This document shows positions 9,986-20,904 of a stretch of 64,000 bases of DNA, piece after piece. The stretch lies in contig NC_088298.1 in the NCBI RefSeq assembly GCF_032854445.1, forward strand, positions 6,230,488 to 6,294,487, in the 5' to 3' direction. This DNA comes from Liolophura sinensis (taxonomy: Eukaryota > Mollusca > Polyplacophora > Chitonida > Chitonidae). How positions within the stretch are numbered: position 1 is the first letter of the stretch; every line of letters begins with the position of its first letter. The notes below the pieces were generated by a model. The model worked only from the letters and a program-made list of their open reading frames with translations, did no database searches and had not been told where the DNA came from. The translations under genes and the position numbers were made by a program.

Positions 9986-12029
9986 ATCTCTTCTGTGACG
10001 GCGACCCTGAGAAACGGTGAGGAGATGTTCAATGAGTAAACCGAGCCCAGCTGATGTCAAGAAAAACTTGCAAGAGAAAACTGATACAGTGGGTTTACAA
10101 CTTTGAGGTAAACTGTATCGCTTTCAGTTTTCGCCAGGAGTTGTTGTAAACAGCATTCTCCTGCTGTTTTGTGAGATTGTAGAAGTTTGGGAAATATTTT
10201 ATTAAGTATTTTTTGTACAAAATTTGTTTAAATTATATAATGTAACGTTCCACGGAAAATATCCATCGTTTATTTCTCGTTGCTTTTAGAATGTCGTGAC
10301 GTCATTGGTGGTGCCCATCACTCATGTTTTAGAACATGTGACAGCTTTTGTGACTGTCAGATTGTAAGAGATGCACTCAATAATTAGGTCATTGTCGGTG
10401 ACTGGCATGTCCTTGCGTCTTCGGAGATCCCCATGACTACTCGGGGCTGATTAGCTCACCAAAGTTTATAGCTATAATTGTTTTTTGTACCCGTTATTTT
10501 GCATAATTCTCATTCATCGTCTTAAGTCAATATATATTGAAAGATTTTTTTATATGTGTGATTAAGACGCACATTACATGAGACCGATCGAGGTCACGTA
10601 CCATCTTAATTAGCAATCGTGCAGGTGGCAGACTATCAGACAGATCATGTTTCATAATTTTTGTCTTCTACCATGTAAGTAGGAATTCATAATTGTTGTA
10701 AGGAAGATGCAGTTTTAGTGGGCTTTTCATAGAACTTCGTCTTATCAGATGACATTGCGAAAATCAGCAGATTTTATTCTTAAAACAAATTGCGATTATT
10801 AATTGTAATCTAGCACGACCTTACCGTAAAACCTCAAGAAATTAGTATTGACTTGAGAAGGCTTTATTTTGTGCTACAAGATGTCTTTTGGAGGTTTAAA
10901 GTAAAATGTGCATTTGAAGTAGTAAACAGAGGGTTATATTTTGGTCGTTAAAGTATAAATATGGAAATTGTTGTAGCATTCTCGCATGTTGGGTGCATTA
11001 TATTTTATGTAATACCACTGTAATCCTTATACAGAGGATGCCACGGCCATATAGAGAGTGTATTATATAAAGTCATAATGTACATGTAAGTAGGGAACTA
11101 TGTCGTATTATTATGTGATTGCAATTCATAAGGGTATTTTAGTTTATTTACTACTGGTTATTACACCGTAGACTAATTGTCTGACGTTGTTTCATTATAC
11201 CACAGCTAAGATTGTTATTCTGAACTGCCAGTAGCTGCTTTACTGAATTGGATGCTGTAGCTCTCTTGAGGTTGAGTTTTAGAGTTTACCCTGTGGTTAG
11301 ATAATAATATGTGTAGATGATATTGTTATTAAAACGAAATGTTACTGTACTGATGTCGCAGAGGTGTCCGGTGTCCGGTTTCTGGTGTTGTCATAGACTC
11401 CACTGTATCAGGATATGTCAAAATATTTTTTTTTTTAGTAATTGTCAGTTGTGACAAAACCATCAGTTGTCGAGATGTAGATTAATATTTCTTTACAAGT
11501 TTTAACATTCAGTTAATTAGCACGTTGAACTCAGTTCTGCTTATACACAGATAAGGTTGTATTGAAATGTTTTAGTATGTTTAGTGAATGGTCAGTAATA
11601 GTGTTGTTTTCACTAATAAAGCATACTTTGTGTTCATGTGTAAACAAGTGATTTTAGAACAGAGGTTGTAATTCTATGATCGCTATTCTGGGAATTGTCT
11701 TGTGTCAGATAAGATAATGTTCCGTACACTGGGTAGTAGTAGTAAAGGATGTGACTTCTGCTTCTCATGAGGTGATGTAAGTCTGAATTGTGTCTATATA
11801 TGAAATGCCCTTTCATGATAGAAAATTAACTGACTATGAATACTTCTGGTGTTTATTTTTGTACATTGCAGGTTTTTTTTCTTTCTTGCTGTTTCTCTCT
11901 CACTTCTGTACAACATCTCCGTCCACCAACTCCTAATAAACTATAACAGCCGTATCAGATGGTCTACTTGTGTTCATTCCCCAACCTTTACAAGATGAAT
12001 GAAACATGGCCATTTCGACGTCAAGCAGT
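9986..12029. other. Long single-copy-looking stretch without a gene
   Basis: About 2 kb with no SINE, MITE or tandem array that I recognise and no long reading frame. It contains TTGTACATTGCAGG plus a pyrimidine-rich run at 11860-11920 and AATAAA hexamers (11615, 11934). It could be intron or 3' UTR, but nothing decides this. Confidence 0.45.
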
Positions 12030-12244
12030 TTCAAAATCCAAGAGGGAAAGGCCGTGTCTTTTTGAGCGAATTATAGGTTGTCCAAATTTGTGCGGTATAT
12101 TTCTGACTAACCATAACTTACAGATTACACGCAGTTAGAACAAACAAAAGAAAGGTGTAACACATTTATATTACTATGTATTTAGTCTAACAACTTTCAT
12201 ATTCAGATAAAAAAAATTTTTTCGTTCAACTCTAGGAATAGGAG
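12030..12244 (+). repeat. Dispersed family J, copy 1
   Basis: Aligns with 14350-14490. Both have GGTATAT..CTGA followed by CATAAC(T/C)TACAG, GCAACACATTTA or GTAACACATTTA, CTATGTATTTAGTCTAACAA or its close equivalent, and CAACTTTCA. The second copy sits inside a SINE family 2 element, so this is probably a short mobile sequence. Confidence 0.55.
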
Positions 12245-12256
12245 CAATAAAATTGA

Positions 12257-12503
12257 TTTATTTATTTATTTGGTGTTTTACTTTGGTAATATTTCACTTA
12301 TACGACGGCGGCCAGCATTATGATGGGAGGAAACCGGGGGAAACCCACGACCATCCGCAGGCTGCTGGAAGACCGTCCCACTTACGGCCAGAGGGGAAGA
12401 AAGTATGAGTTGGACTTGAACTCTTAGCGACCGCATTGATAAGAAGCTCCTAGGTCATTACGCTGCGCTAGCGCGCTAACTAACTGAGTCACGGAGGTTC
12501 CCC
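12257..12503 (-). mobile_element. SINE family 1, near full length with target-site duplication
   Basis: Complete from the ATTT-rich tail to the tRNA-like head (CTAACTAACTGAGTCACGGA on the plus strand; box B as GGACTTGAACTC). It is flanked by CAATAAAATTGA (12245-12256) and CAATAAAACTGA (12504-12515), a 12-bp target-site duplication with one mismatch. The core lacks the GCAGAGCCC segment. Confidence 0.93.
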
Positions 12504-12585
12504 CAATAAAACTGAATGTCAGCGCCGACTAAGATCTTGGTGATCTGTATGTCATGTGTTATGTGTCTATGTCCTAAGATGCCAT

Positions 12586-12737
12586 GGTACGGTCACTCGA
12601 AGCTGGACTATGTTAACCGTGGTACGCTCACTCGAAGCTGGACTATGTTAACCGTGGTACGGTCACTCGAAGCTGGACCATGTTAACCGTGGTACGGTCA
12701 CTCGAAGCTGGACTATGTTAACCGTGGTACGGTCACA
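12586..12737 (+). repeat. 35-bp minisatellite, about 4.3 copies
   Basis: GGTACGGTCACTCGAAGCTG starts units at 12586, 12621, 12656 and 12691, with a partial unit at 12726. Units are almost identical (GGTACGCTC in one, GGACCATG in another). Confidence 0.92.
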
Positions 12738-13485
12738 TGGCTATTGGCTGAAATAATTCTGGGCAAGGGTGTCTCATGAAATTTATATCCAGTATAATGA
12801 TAGGCCAATACTCAGTGACGTATGAGACTGACTTTTTATTTTAGTCTCAGATTGTTTTTCTTCAGGCTATGAATCCGCTTTACTCTGTAATTTACCCGAT
12901 AAAAAGCCTCTAACCTTTGTCTACTAACATCTCTCTTCAAAGGCTTCAAAAATTAATTTGTTTCCGCAAAGGTTGCACAAAGGGAAATGTTTTTAGAACA
13001 TCTACTGGTTATGATGTATTGGGAGACTCGATGATGGGCTACACGAGCTGACCAAATGACAGCAGAACGCATCGTTTTCTTCTGTGACGTTGAAGTGCGT
13101 GTGCATTTCATATAGGAAACATACGTACACCAATAATTGTTGTGGCGTAATGAAGGAAAGAACAACTGAGTTTACGGCTTTGGGCCGTCTTGAGGGTATG
13201 ATTTAAATATACTTGAGTGTCAAACGTGTGGTTTTGCATGTTCGTCTTTCTGTTACTACAAGTGTATAAAGGGGACCGATAAAATGGTGGGGTGGGGGTG
13301 GGAGGGGTGGGTGTGTGATCTGGTGTCTGAAAATTTGACAGTTAGAGAATTGATGCCTGTCCATTTCTTCTAATTTTGAACACGGTATAAAGCTTAATTT
13401 CTAGAGGACAAAAATCCCTATGCTTTGATATCAAAAAGACATGTATGTATTTTGTCTGATCCCTTACCAACATGGAAAGAGGGTG
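12736..13485 (+). repeat. Dispersed family F, copy 1
   Basis: Aligns with 15600-16190. Shared blocks are GGCTATTGGCTGAA, AAGGGTGTCTC, CCAATACTCAGT, GACTTTTTATT, TCAAAAATTAATTTGTTTC or close, and GTGCCTGTCCATTT. About 750 bp here versus 590 bp in the other copy. A G-rich patch (13288-13313) is specific to this copy. No reading frame of note. Confidence 0.65.
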
Positions 13486-13489
13486 CCTG

Positions 13490-13965
13490 TGACCAATTTG
13501 TTATGATATACATATAATTAAGACGTAGAGCACAGAGAGAAAAGCCAGAGCAGCGACGATAGAGTGACAGGCGTACAGCATAGAGAGTAAAACTACAGCA
13601 GCGACGTACAGCATAGAGAGTAAAACTACAGCAGCGACATGCAGCATAGAGAGAAAAACCAGAGCAGCGACGACAGAGTGATAGCCTGCAAATGATTACA
13701 CGTAACCGGTGAAACACAGCCTCTTGTCAATTTACCCATGTCAGGATTTAATTCTAACTGATCATGTGAATGCATAAATGCAGGTAAATTACACGCCCCT
13801 AGCACCATGGCTTAAGCAGAATTAGGCAAAAAAAAAGAAAAAAATAGAAAGGCAGTGATGTTAATTGCAATTTATTAGACGTCACTACTCTGTCATCACA
13901 TTTAACATACAATGACATTAAAACAATGCAATGGGACCAAGCGTTGACACAATTAACTAACTGCT
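13490..13965 (-). repeat. Dispersed family D, copy on minus strand, with internal minisatellite
   Basis: Read on the minus strand: CATTTAAC... then CCTAATTCTGCTTAAGCCAT, TTCACCGGTTACGTGTAATC, then a short array (about 13530-13680) of CGCTGCTGTAGTTTTACTCT and CTATGCTGTACGTCGC-like units of roughly 33 bp, then TTTAATTATA. It matches copies at 17135, 29578, 33365, 37523, 42455 and 57545. Confidence 0.75.
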
Positions 13966-14124
13966 GTGTTGAACAGCTTACTCAATGCACTAACAGTGGG
14001 CGACTGTCATTTTCTTATCGTGGGATTGCGCTAAGATTGGCTGTTGCAATGGGATAGGTAGATTTCCTATGGGAAAGAAACAAAAAATATCAGTAAGCTG
14101 TGACTGTACTAAGATGAACTTTAT
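13966..14124. other. Short spacer
   Basis: No feature recognised between the family D copy and the family 2 element. Confidence 0.4.
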
Positions 14125-14665
14125 TTTTTTGATTGTTACTCAAAAGCCAAAATCAACAATTATTAATTTATAGGATGACGGTCATATTTATCGGTAGAGG
14201 AAACCGGAATTACTGGTGTAAACCCACAGCATTTGGCAAGTTTGTGATGAGCTTTGTCACATGTAACGTGTAGTTATGCACACGAATTTGGAGGAAAAGA
14301 AGTGATATTCAACGGAGGTTAGACTGCACGAGGAAGGGGCCCGTTGTGAGGTATATCTCTGATCAAACATAACCTACAGGTCGCATGCAGGTGGAACTGA
14401 AAAAAAAAAAACAGAATGGCGCAACACATTTACAGTACCATGTATTGACTCTAACAACTTTCAAGTTCAAATAAAATTGGGGAGAAAATTGAAGACATCG
14501 GAAACGGCCACATGGGTGTTGTCGACCATTTATTGTCATCAAGGCTTCGTGTACAGGAGAGCTGGAGAACCTACACGTCCTTTCTCAATGCAAAGCCGGC
14601 CGGATTTGAATCCGTGTCTTAGCGACTGAATGACAAGCATGTCAAACACTCGGCCCGCCCTCTAA
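14125..14665 (-). mobile_element. SINE family 2, interrupted by family J
   Basis: Plus-strand reading: ATAGGATGACGGTCATATTT, GGTAGAGGAAACCGG, GGTGTAAACCCAC, GGTTAGACTGC, then after an insertion GGAAACGGCC, GGCCGGATTTGAATCCGTG (box B) and the head end ACACTCGGCCCGCC. Order and blocks match the uninterrupted copy at 21590-21975. Confidence 0.7.
14328..14500 (+). mobile_element. Family J copy 2 nested in SINE family 2
   Basis: The 173 bp between GTTAGACTGC and GAAACGGCC are absent from the family 2 copy at 21.7 kb, where the two blocks are adjacent. The segment contains the family J blocks CATAACCTACAGGTCGCATG, CAACACATTTACAG and CTAACAACTTTCAAGTTCAA. No clear target-site duplication was seen. 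Confidence 0.6.
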
Positions 14666-14694
14666 ATGATCTATTAAAAAGTGGTCAAAATGGA

Positions 14695-15150
14695 CGCACA
14701 TTTAACCAGAGTGATCAGCGTGATACGGAGTCATTCTGTAATTAGAATGCTGTCGTGTGGGTTCATCGCAGGACATGTACAGAAACAAGAAAAACCGAGT
14801 GTAAAACTCTTGTAGGTTAACAGAATTGACTGATTTCTGCGTTTTCTTTTTCTGAAAGGCGGGAGAAATCCCAACGGTAATCAATGCTCTGTCGCGAGAA
14901 AAAGAGAAAATTATTTGAAATCCGCCAGGAATTAGGCTTAATTAGGTTCTTTGCTCTTTTGACGTCTCATCAATATGGCGGATAGCGCGGTAGTATTGGA
15001 GTGAAAAAATGTACATGGAGATTTGTCGGCGAGTCTTATATGCATGATCTGCATTACGACTAACAATAGCCGTAATCTCATTAATTGGAGATTTTATGAC
15101 TTTTTTAAATCCCGCTCCCCTGCCATTTAATTCGTGTTTCAGGTCAACGA
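14695..15150 (+). repeat. Dispersed family G, copy 2
   Basis: Aligns with 9520-9985: ACCAGAGTGATCAG, GGAGTCATTCTGTAATTAGA, ATTTGAAATCCGCCAGGAAT, CATGGAGATTTGTCGG and AATTCGTGTTTCA. As in copy 1, it follows a family 2 element, so the two may form one composite unit. Confidence 0.6.
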
Positions 15151-15411
15151 ACGTAAGAACATTTTTAGGAAAAGACACAGGAAATGAGGCAGAAGTTTGA
15201 GTTGTTCACTGATAGAACTGAAACCAGATCTGCTCTCGTAAGCTATCAGGAGAAATGCGGTTTTGTACGTTATCATTCTTGGCAATAACGTTTGGCATTA
15301 AGGCCATATTTAAAGCTATTTTAGTGGTGTTATGTGCATTTGTTTCAGTTATACGACTATATTGTCATTCGGGGGGGGGATGGGGAAGGGGGGTATGTGG
15401 CCTGGTGCTAA
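15151..15411. other. Spacer with a G tract
   Basis: No gene. A G-rich run at 15371-15394 (two G blocks around ATGGGGAA) could form a quadruplex; otherwise nothing stands out. Confidence 0.45.
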
Positions 15412-15592
15412 GCACAATGATTCAGGAGCATCTCACCATCTGAAAACCCATCTGATGCTGGTTTCCTCTCCGGTAACACACTGGAAGGTCTGGCAGAAAC
15501 CTGCGGATGGTTAGGGTTTTCCACGGGTTCTGCCCGGTTTCCGCCCACCATAGTACTGGCTGCCGTCGTAGAAGTGAAATATTGTTGAATAT
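15412..15592 (+). mobile_element. SINE family 1 copy, degraded
   Basis: GATGCTGGTTTCCTCTCCGG, GGAAGGTCTGGCAGAAACCT, GCGGATGGTTAGGGTTTTCC, TTCTGCCCGGTTTCCGCCCA, CCATAGTACTGGCTGCCGTC, GAAGTGAAATATTGTTGA. The head is mostly unrecognisable and the AAAT tail is missing. Confidence 0.85.
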
Positions 15593-15599
15593 TTATAGT

Positions 15600-16190
15600 A
15601 CCACCATTTGGCTATTGGCTGAATTATCTTGTTGGAAGGGTGTCTCGTTAACAACTTTATATCGTCCATGACTGGTGAGCCAATACTCAGTTGCGTACTT
15701 GACAGACTTTTTATTGCACGTCGATATTATGCTCTTGGGAGCCTTGAATCTGCTTTACTCAAGGCTGAAAAGCATGTAAGCTTTGCTTAATAACATCTCT
15801 GTTCAGAGGCTTCAAACATTAATTTGTTTCATCAAAGATCAGAAAAAGTAATTGCTTTTGTGCAACGGCCACCAGTCGTGTGTTATTTTTTGAGCCTATA
15901 AATTAAATTCACCTGAAGGTCCTTTGTGGTATTGCCATTTTACTTTTACTTTATATGAGAAAAGACCTATCTGATGATGTCTGATAATTTGGCTTCATGA
16001 ATGTGACATTAGAGTGTTTGCACAAAACAATGGTGCCTGTCCATTTTTTGTAATTTTGAAAGCAGTATGAAGTTTTAGATTTAATGGAAAACGATTCGCA
16101 TGCATTAGGTGCCAAAAAAGACTAGTAATGTATTAGGTATGATCTCGTGACCATCACCTATAAACATAACTTCCGTCGTATCAGTGGAAA
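15600..16190 (+). repeat. Dispersed family F, copy 2
   Basis: Second copy of the block at 12736-13485, in the same orientation. GGCTATTGGCTGAA (15611 area), GAGCCAATACTCAGT, ATCTGCTTTACTC, TTCAAACATTAATTTGTTTC and GTGCCTGTCCATTTTTTGTA are shared. Its right end merges into a possible degraded SINE tail. Confidence 0.62.
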
Positions 16191-16230
16191 AGTTTTGAGA
16201 ACGGCATTAATGAATTAAATAGATAAATAC
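16155..16230 (+). mobile_element. Possible degraded SINE family 1 tail
   Basis: AACTTCCGTCGTATCAGTGG, AAAAGTTTTGAGAACGGC and AATTAAATAGATAAAT follow the order of the SINE 3' end, but with many differences. Confidence 0.35.
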
Positions 16231-16885
16231 TTTCGGTAGTGGACTGATAATACAGAATAATACCCATAAATACATAAACTTGTTTGTTATGACCACTAGT
16301 GATTATTTACGGCGGCAAACTCTGAATTTCACTGCCTGTGTTTTTATTAAGCTTTGCCAAAAATTACAGAAAAGAATGTAAACTAGAATGAGGTGTACTC
16401 ATTGCCGAAGGCAACTCTTATAACGGATGTTATATAACGGATGAAAAAGACCATAAGTTACAAGAAAAATGAAGAAAACGAAAAGATAAATGTGGATCTG
16501 GTTTTTTCTTTGGTTTGTCGATCGAATTAAACAGTTTTTGCATAACTAATTGCTGTGTGAGAAATGAAATATGACAATTGGCCCGTTAATGTTTTATCCA
16601 GATGTTGTTATTCTTTCTTATCAGGGTAGACACAGGCACCGTCAGCAGCTTCTGCATATTCATAAACGAACGTATCCCCCTAGGCAATCACTCATGACCA
16701 TTTAGTGGCGTTTCCACACTGATACTTACGATTTGATGTAACGGCTTAAATAAAACGGGAGCGTTGCACGGATTGACCAATGATCTTCAGGCATGCCAAA
16801 TTTAGGACAAGGATAAATTTCCCTTTCAGGCAACTGAATTATGCAAAAGGTATAAAATTTACACACATTTGGTATTTTTTTCTTG
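16231..16885. other. Non-coding spacer
   Basis: Nothing recognised: AT-rich, no long frames, no tandem array. Confidence 0.45.
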
Positions 16886-16968
16886 GTACAATAATTGTGT
16901 TAGGCCAAAACCCAAGAATTTTTCACTGATACGACGGCGGCCAATATTACGGGTAGTTGAAACCGAAC
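16886..16968 (-). mobile_element. SINE family 1 core fragment
   Basis: AACCCAAGAATTTTTCACTG, ATACGACGGCGGCCAATATT and ACGGGTAGTTGAAACCG match the part of the element next to the tail. Both ends are lost. Confidence 0.65.
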
Positions 16969-17134
16969 TGTCAACTGTTAACTGTGAACTTCTAGCCACG
17001 TTCACACACGTGAGTAAATTACCACTACCCTGTAACAAGTTCCTGGCTGTTTCTCCCACATGTGACATATGCATGTGTCTGCAAAATAAGTGGTCTCAAA
17101 TGAAGGCCACGTAAGACTACGTTGTCACAAGTAT

Positions 17135-17304
17135 TCTAGGCCATTGACGTCTAAAAATTGTAATTGACATTTCTTTCACCTAATTCTGCTTAAACCATGG
17201 TTCAAAGGGGCATGTAAATGTTACCACTTATGTGTTTACATAAACAGAATAAAACCCTGACTGCGGAAACCATATTTCACCGGTTACGTGTGACCATTTG
17301 CCAG
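17135..17304 (+). repeat. Dispersed family D, leading part
   Basis: GACGTCTAAAAATTGTAATT, CACCTAATTCTGCTTAAACC, ATGGTTC, GTTTACATAAACAGAATAAA, ACCCTGACTG, then TTTCACCGGTTACGTGTGAC. This is the single-copy part of a family D element; its following segment has been amplified into the array at 17305-18211. Confidence 0.75.
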
Positions 17305-18211
17305 CTATCACACTGTCATCGCTGCTGTGGTTCTACTCTCTATGCTGTACGTCTGTCACACTGCCATCTCTGCTCTGGTTTTACTCTCTATGCTGTACGT
17401 CTATCACAATGTCATCGCTGCTGTGGTTTTACTCTCTATGCTGTACGTCTATCACACTGTCATCGCTGCTGTGATTTTACTCTCTATGCTGTACGTCTGT
17501 CACACTGCCATCTCTGCTCTGATTTTACTCTCTATGCTGTACGTCTATCACAATGTCATCGCTGCTGTGGTTTTACTGTCTATGCTGTACGTCTATCACA
17601 CTGTCATCGCTGCTGTGATTTTACTCTCTATGCTGTATGTCTATCACACTGTCATCGCTGCTCTGGTTTTACTGTCTATGCTGTACGTTTATCACAATGT
17701 CATCGCTGCTGTGGTTTTACTCTCTATGTTGTACGTCTATCACAATGTCGCTGCTCTGGTTTTTACTCTCTATGCTGTACGTCTATCACACTGTCATCGC
17801 TGCTGTGGTTTTACTCTCTATGCTGTACGTCTATCACACTGTCATCGCTGCTGTGGTTTTACTCTCTATGCTGTACGTCTATCACACTGTCATCGCTGCT
17901 GTGGTTTTACTGTCTATGCTGTACGTCTATCACACTGTCGTCGTTACTCTGGTTTTACTCTCTATGCTGTACGTCTATCACACTGTCGTCGCTGCTCTAG
18001 TTTTACTGTCTATGCTGTACGTCTATCACACTGTCATCGGTGCTGTGGTTTTACTGCCTGTGCTGTATGTCTATCACACTGTCATCGCTGCTCTGGTTTT
18101 ACTCTCTATGCTGTACGTCTATCACACTGTCATCTCTGCTCTGGTTTTACTCTCTATGCTGTACGTCTATCACACTGTCTTCGTTGCTGTGGTTTTACTG
18201 TCTTGCTGTAC
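17305..18211 (+). repeat. 48-bp minisatellite, about 19 copies, from family D
   Basis: Unit begins CTATCACACTGTCATCGCTG and ends ACTCTCTATGCTGTACGT. Common variants are TCACAATG, GCCATCTC, GCTCTGG and ACTGTC. A single unit occurs in other family D copies (for example 37765-37808). Because 48 is divisible by three and no unit holds a stop, all three forward frames stay open for 221-319 codons and spell repeats such as MLYVYHTVIAAVVLLS. I read these frames as by-products. After the array the family D end TTTAATTATATT follows. Confidence 0.9.
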
Positions 18212-19300
18212 GCCTTTAATTATATTGTTACCAAGGCTCCGAGATTCAATGGAACTTTCCTCTGGAAGATTCCTGTCCGAGCCTGACCCCTACGAGAATT
18301 GAAATTGTGCAAGTATCTAAATCCACGTACATAAAATGAGGATCTTACTTACAATTTCATACGGACGTAAATCACAAGGGAAATATAAGCATTTAAACTT
18401 TTGGCGTCTTTGAGTGATATGGCAACAGCCATTGTGGATAGGAGTTATTGCCCATGGATTGGAATTCTCCAGTGTCCTGGGGGAAATTCAATTATTCCAT
18501 AATTTGAGACAACCGTCGTACAAACAATTATAAATGAAGGCACTATGATTTTCCAAAATTAAGACATCTTGCGATCACTGGCGTGGAACGTCACTTAATG
18601 GTCTACTAGTGGTATACGAGTGTCGCATTTGAGGGTTAGAATCAATATGGCCATCGATGAATGCCTTTTGCGTGTCTGTATGCACGGAGTTGTTTTGAGA
18701 AATAATTGTGTCAGACTTTTTTACGGCAAACAATATGCTTTTAATTGAAATAGTTCACATAAGGGAAATTCTTTTTGTTATCTTTTTCTTTGTAAGAAAA
18801 GACAAAACCAATGTAACCTGAGTTATTTCCGAAAAGAGACTGAAACAGACACAAGATTTGAACGGATAGTTTTGCAACTCAATTCGTGAAAAGCCATGAG
18901 ATATACCATATCAGAAAAAGCGGAAACAAAATGTCGCGTAAACCGTACCATAAGCTATTATGATTAAAATCGAAAACAGCGATGGGGAGACGCCGGCGGA
19001 AACAGCCGCATTCTCGGGTTACAGAAATAACTCCGGCATGATTGGTTAAAATTGTTAACATAGCAGTCCATTCGATTTACTCAATGTACCCTGTTTTACT
19101 TACTTTAAACTGGGATATCTCGGTTCAGCAACATGACAGAAATATAGAGGATTGCCTTTTAACTTAATGTCAGATACATTATCGATATTATTGTATCTTA
19201 ATCCTTAATTAACTTATTAGGTTAATCAGTTACCTTGAAATATCACATACGTTATAGTTAATTAGTCGCAGTTTCACTTACTTAGTAAATAGACAAAGTC
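18212..19300. other. Non-coding stretch
   Basis: About 1.1 kb. After the family D end (to about 18228) nothing recognisable: no supported reading frame, no SINE core, no array. Confidence 0.45.
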
Positions 19301-19304
19301 AGGG

Positions 19305-19565
19305 CAAAAATGAAAAAAAACAACCTTGGAGAACATGGACCTGGTGGGTCCATGCCGCCAATGTGCTGCCGCCACTGAAGACAAGACAAGACATGATATC
19401 CCACTCAGGCTTATTATACTGACACTGGTCCAACCAGTCACTGTGCTGAGCGCCAAGCGAGGTAGCCGCAATTGCCATTTTTAGTGTCTTTTTTATCGTC
19501 TTTGGGTTTGATCCCAGGTTCTCCCGACTTCGAGGTGGACACTCTGACCACCAAAGCGGCCAAAG
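19305..19565 (-). mobile_element. SINE family 3 copy
   Basis: The tRNA-like head is at the right: GGGTTTGATCCCAGGTTCTC (box B on minus) and CTGACCACCAAAGCGGCC (box A region). The body on plus reads CATGCCGCCAATGTGCTGCC, TTATTATACTGACACTGGTC, CAACCAGTC. The same body on the other strand is seen at 35.9 kb and a related head at 49.2 kb. Confidence 0.7.
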
Positions 19566-19669
19566 GCCTCATGTGTTAATATTTCACAGAGCTTGGTAGA
19601 AAAACACATGCCTGTTTGCGTTTCAGTTAGTTTCTGTGTTTTTATGTAAATCTAATGTAAGAGTGTCTA

Positions 19670-19890
19670 AACCTAGAAAAAAGGGAGTTTGGAAAAATCG
19701 ATGGGAATGTTAAGACCGGGAATTCGTGTCAGTCCCAATGAGCCAGCTGTCGTCGGCTTGCATGACTACGACTGGAAGTGGGTGGATTGGCAGAGTGACA
19801 TATCGGGGACAAACGTGCTGCTCCTAAACTCCGAGCCATTGATAATTCTCATTTAAGAAGAAACGTCTACAGAAAAAGGCTAACTGATAT
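19670..19890 (+). repeat. Dispersed family H, copy 1 (weak)
   Basis: GATGGGAATGTTAAGACCGG, TCAGTCCCAATGAGCCAGCT recalls 23850-23900 (GTCGGTCTTAATGAGTCGGT) and 60640-60700 (CATGGGAATGTTAAACCTGG, CTCCAGCTGTC). Similarity is patchy, so this is a tentative family. Confidence 0.35.
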
Positions 19891-19975
19891 ACAGGCTTCG
19901 CGGTATAGCAAACTTTTTTCTTTTTTATTTTAGAGAATTTATAAAAAGCGATTGCATGCTTCTTCTAATCAATCG

Positions 19976-20075
19976 AACCTGCTCTGCCAGGCTCCCTCTC
20001 ACCATAACGCTGGCCGTCGTCGTACAAGTGAAATATTCTTGAGTACGGTGTGAAACACCAATCAAATAAATAAAA
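19976..20075 (+). mobile_element. SINE family 1, strongly 5'-truncated, with target-site duplication
   Basis: Only the 3' 100 bp remain: CTGCTCTGCCAGGCTCCCTC, CACCATAACGCTGGCCGTCG, GTGAAATATTCTTGAGTACG and CACCAATCAAATAAATAAAA. The flanks TAATCAATCG at 19966-19975 and 20076-20085 are an exact 10-bp duplication, so truncation happened at insertion. Confidence 0.9.
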
Positions 20076-20085
20076 TAATCAATCG

Positions 20086-20590
20086 CTACAGTATGGCTAA
20101 AATCTTGATGGTGTGTCAAATTTCCTTCATTCATTCATTTTCGTTTGATCCTAAAATACACAAAACCAAAAAGGAGACGCGAATTGAAACAAAGCAAGCT
20201 GCGCTATTGTAATACTTGGCATTTGATCACATATAACCCGTGGATCTTCTTTGCTCGACATTTCTAAGCCTATGATGGGGATCCGTCAATGATTGGTTTG
20301 GGTTGGTGTTTGGGATTTTGATATGTACCGGGTCATTGATGGGACTGATTCATACCAAAACCGTATAGACGTCATCGAAATCTCTGTATTTCAGGTTATT
20401 CTGGAGCTATGTTCCATTACCCGTAAACTACATCTATACGTCGAGACATAGATAAGAGACAAATAAATGAGAAATTGTATTTATTGACCATTTGACCATT
20501 CAAACAGCAGGCAGGAATGAGGCCAGATGTGATTACCTTTCTTTCCAAAGTTTCATGCAATCGATCTCTGATTAACATATACAAATCTAT
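20086..20590. other. Non-coding spacer
   Basis: No gene or repeat family recognised apart from CACATATAACCCGTGG near 20230, which weakly recalls family J. Confidence 0.4.
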
Positions 20591-20594
20591 GTGT

Positions 20595-20670
20595 AGAAAC
20601 AGACCTATATGTCGTATACCTGCAGTCAAGATGGATGAATGTTCAAGTTCAATAATGGCAAGGCCAAATT
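20595..20670 (-). repeat. Dispersed family E fragment
   Basis: GTCGTATACCTGCAGTCAAG, ATGGATGAATGTTCAAGTTC, AATAATGGCAAGG is a degraded reverse complement of the family E core (compare 24440-24485). Confidence 0.45.
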
Positions 20671-20904
20671 TGTTCACTGTTTTATATAATAACATCATTT
20701 CAATCCTTTTGGGAGTTTATTAAAATCTATTTAGCTATCTGTCGTGTAAAACAGTCAATTTTCTCGAGGGAAGACAAATTACATTTGGCACATTGCTATC
20801 CTATATTCACCAGTATCAGGTCAAATCTTCATGAGCCGTGTCAGACATATAGAATTGCATCTGCTTTATGAAAAGAAACCATCATGACCAGCACAAACTA
20901 GTAG
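20671..20904. other. Spacer between two family E fragments
   Basis: Nothing recognised. Confidence 0.35.

Noticed and set aside
17218-18302. Three overlapping forward frames of 221-319 codons taken as a membrane protein gene
   Set aside because: All three frames are open only because the 48-bp unit is a multiple of three and lacks stops; the unit is part of a dispersed element.
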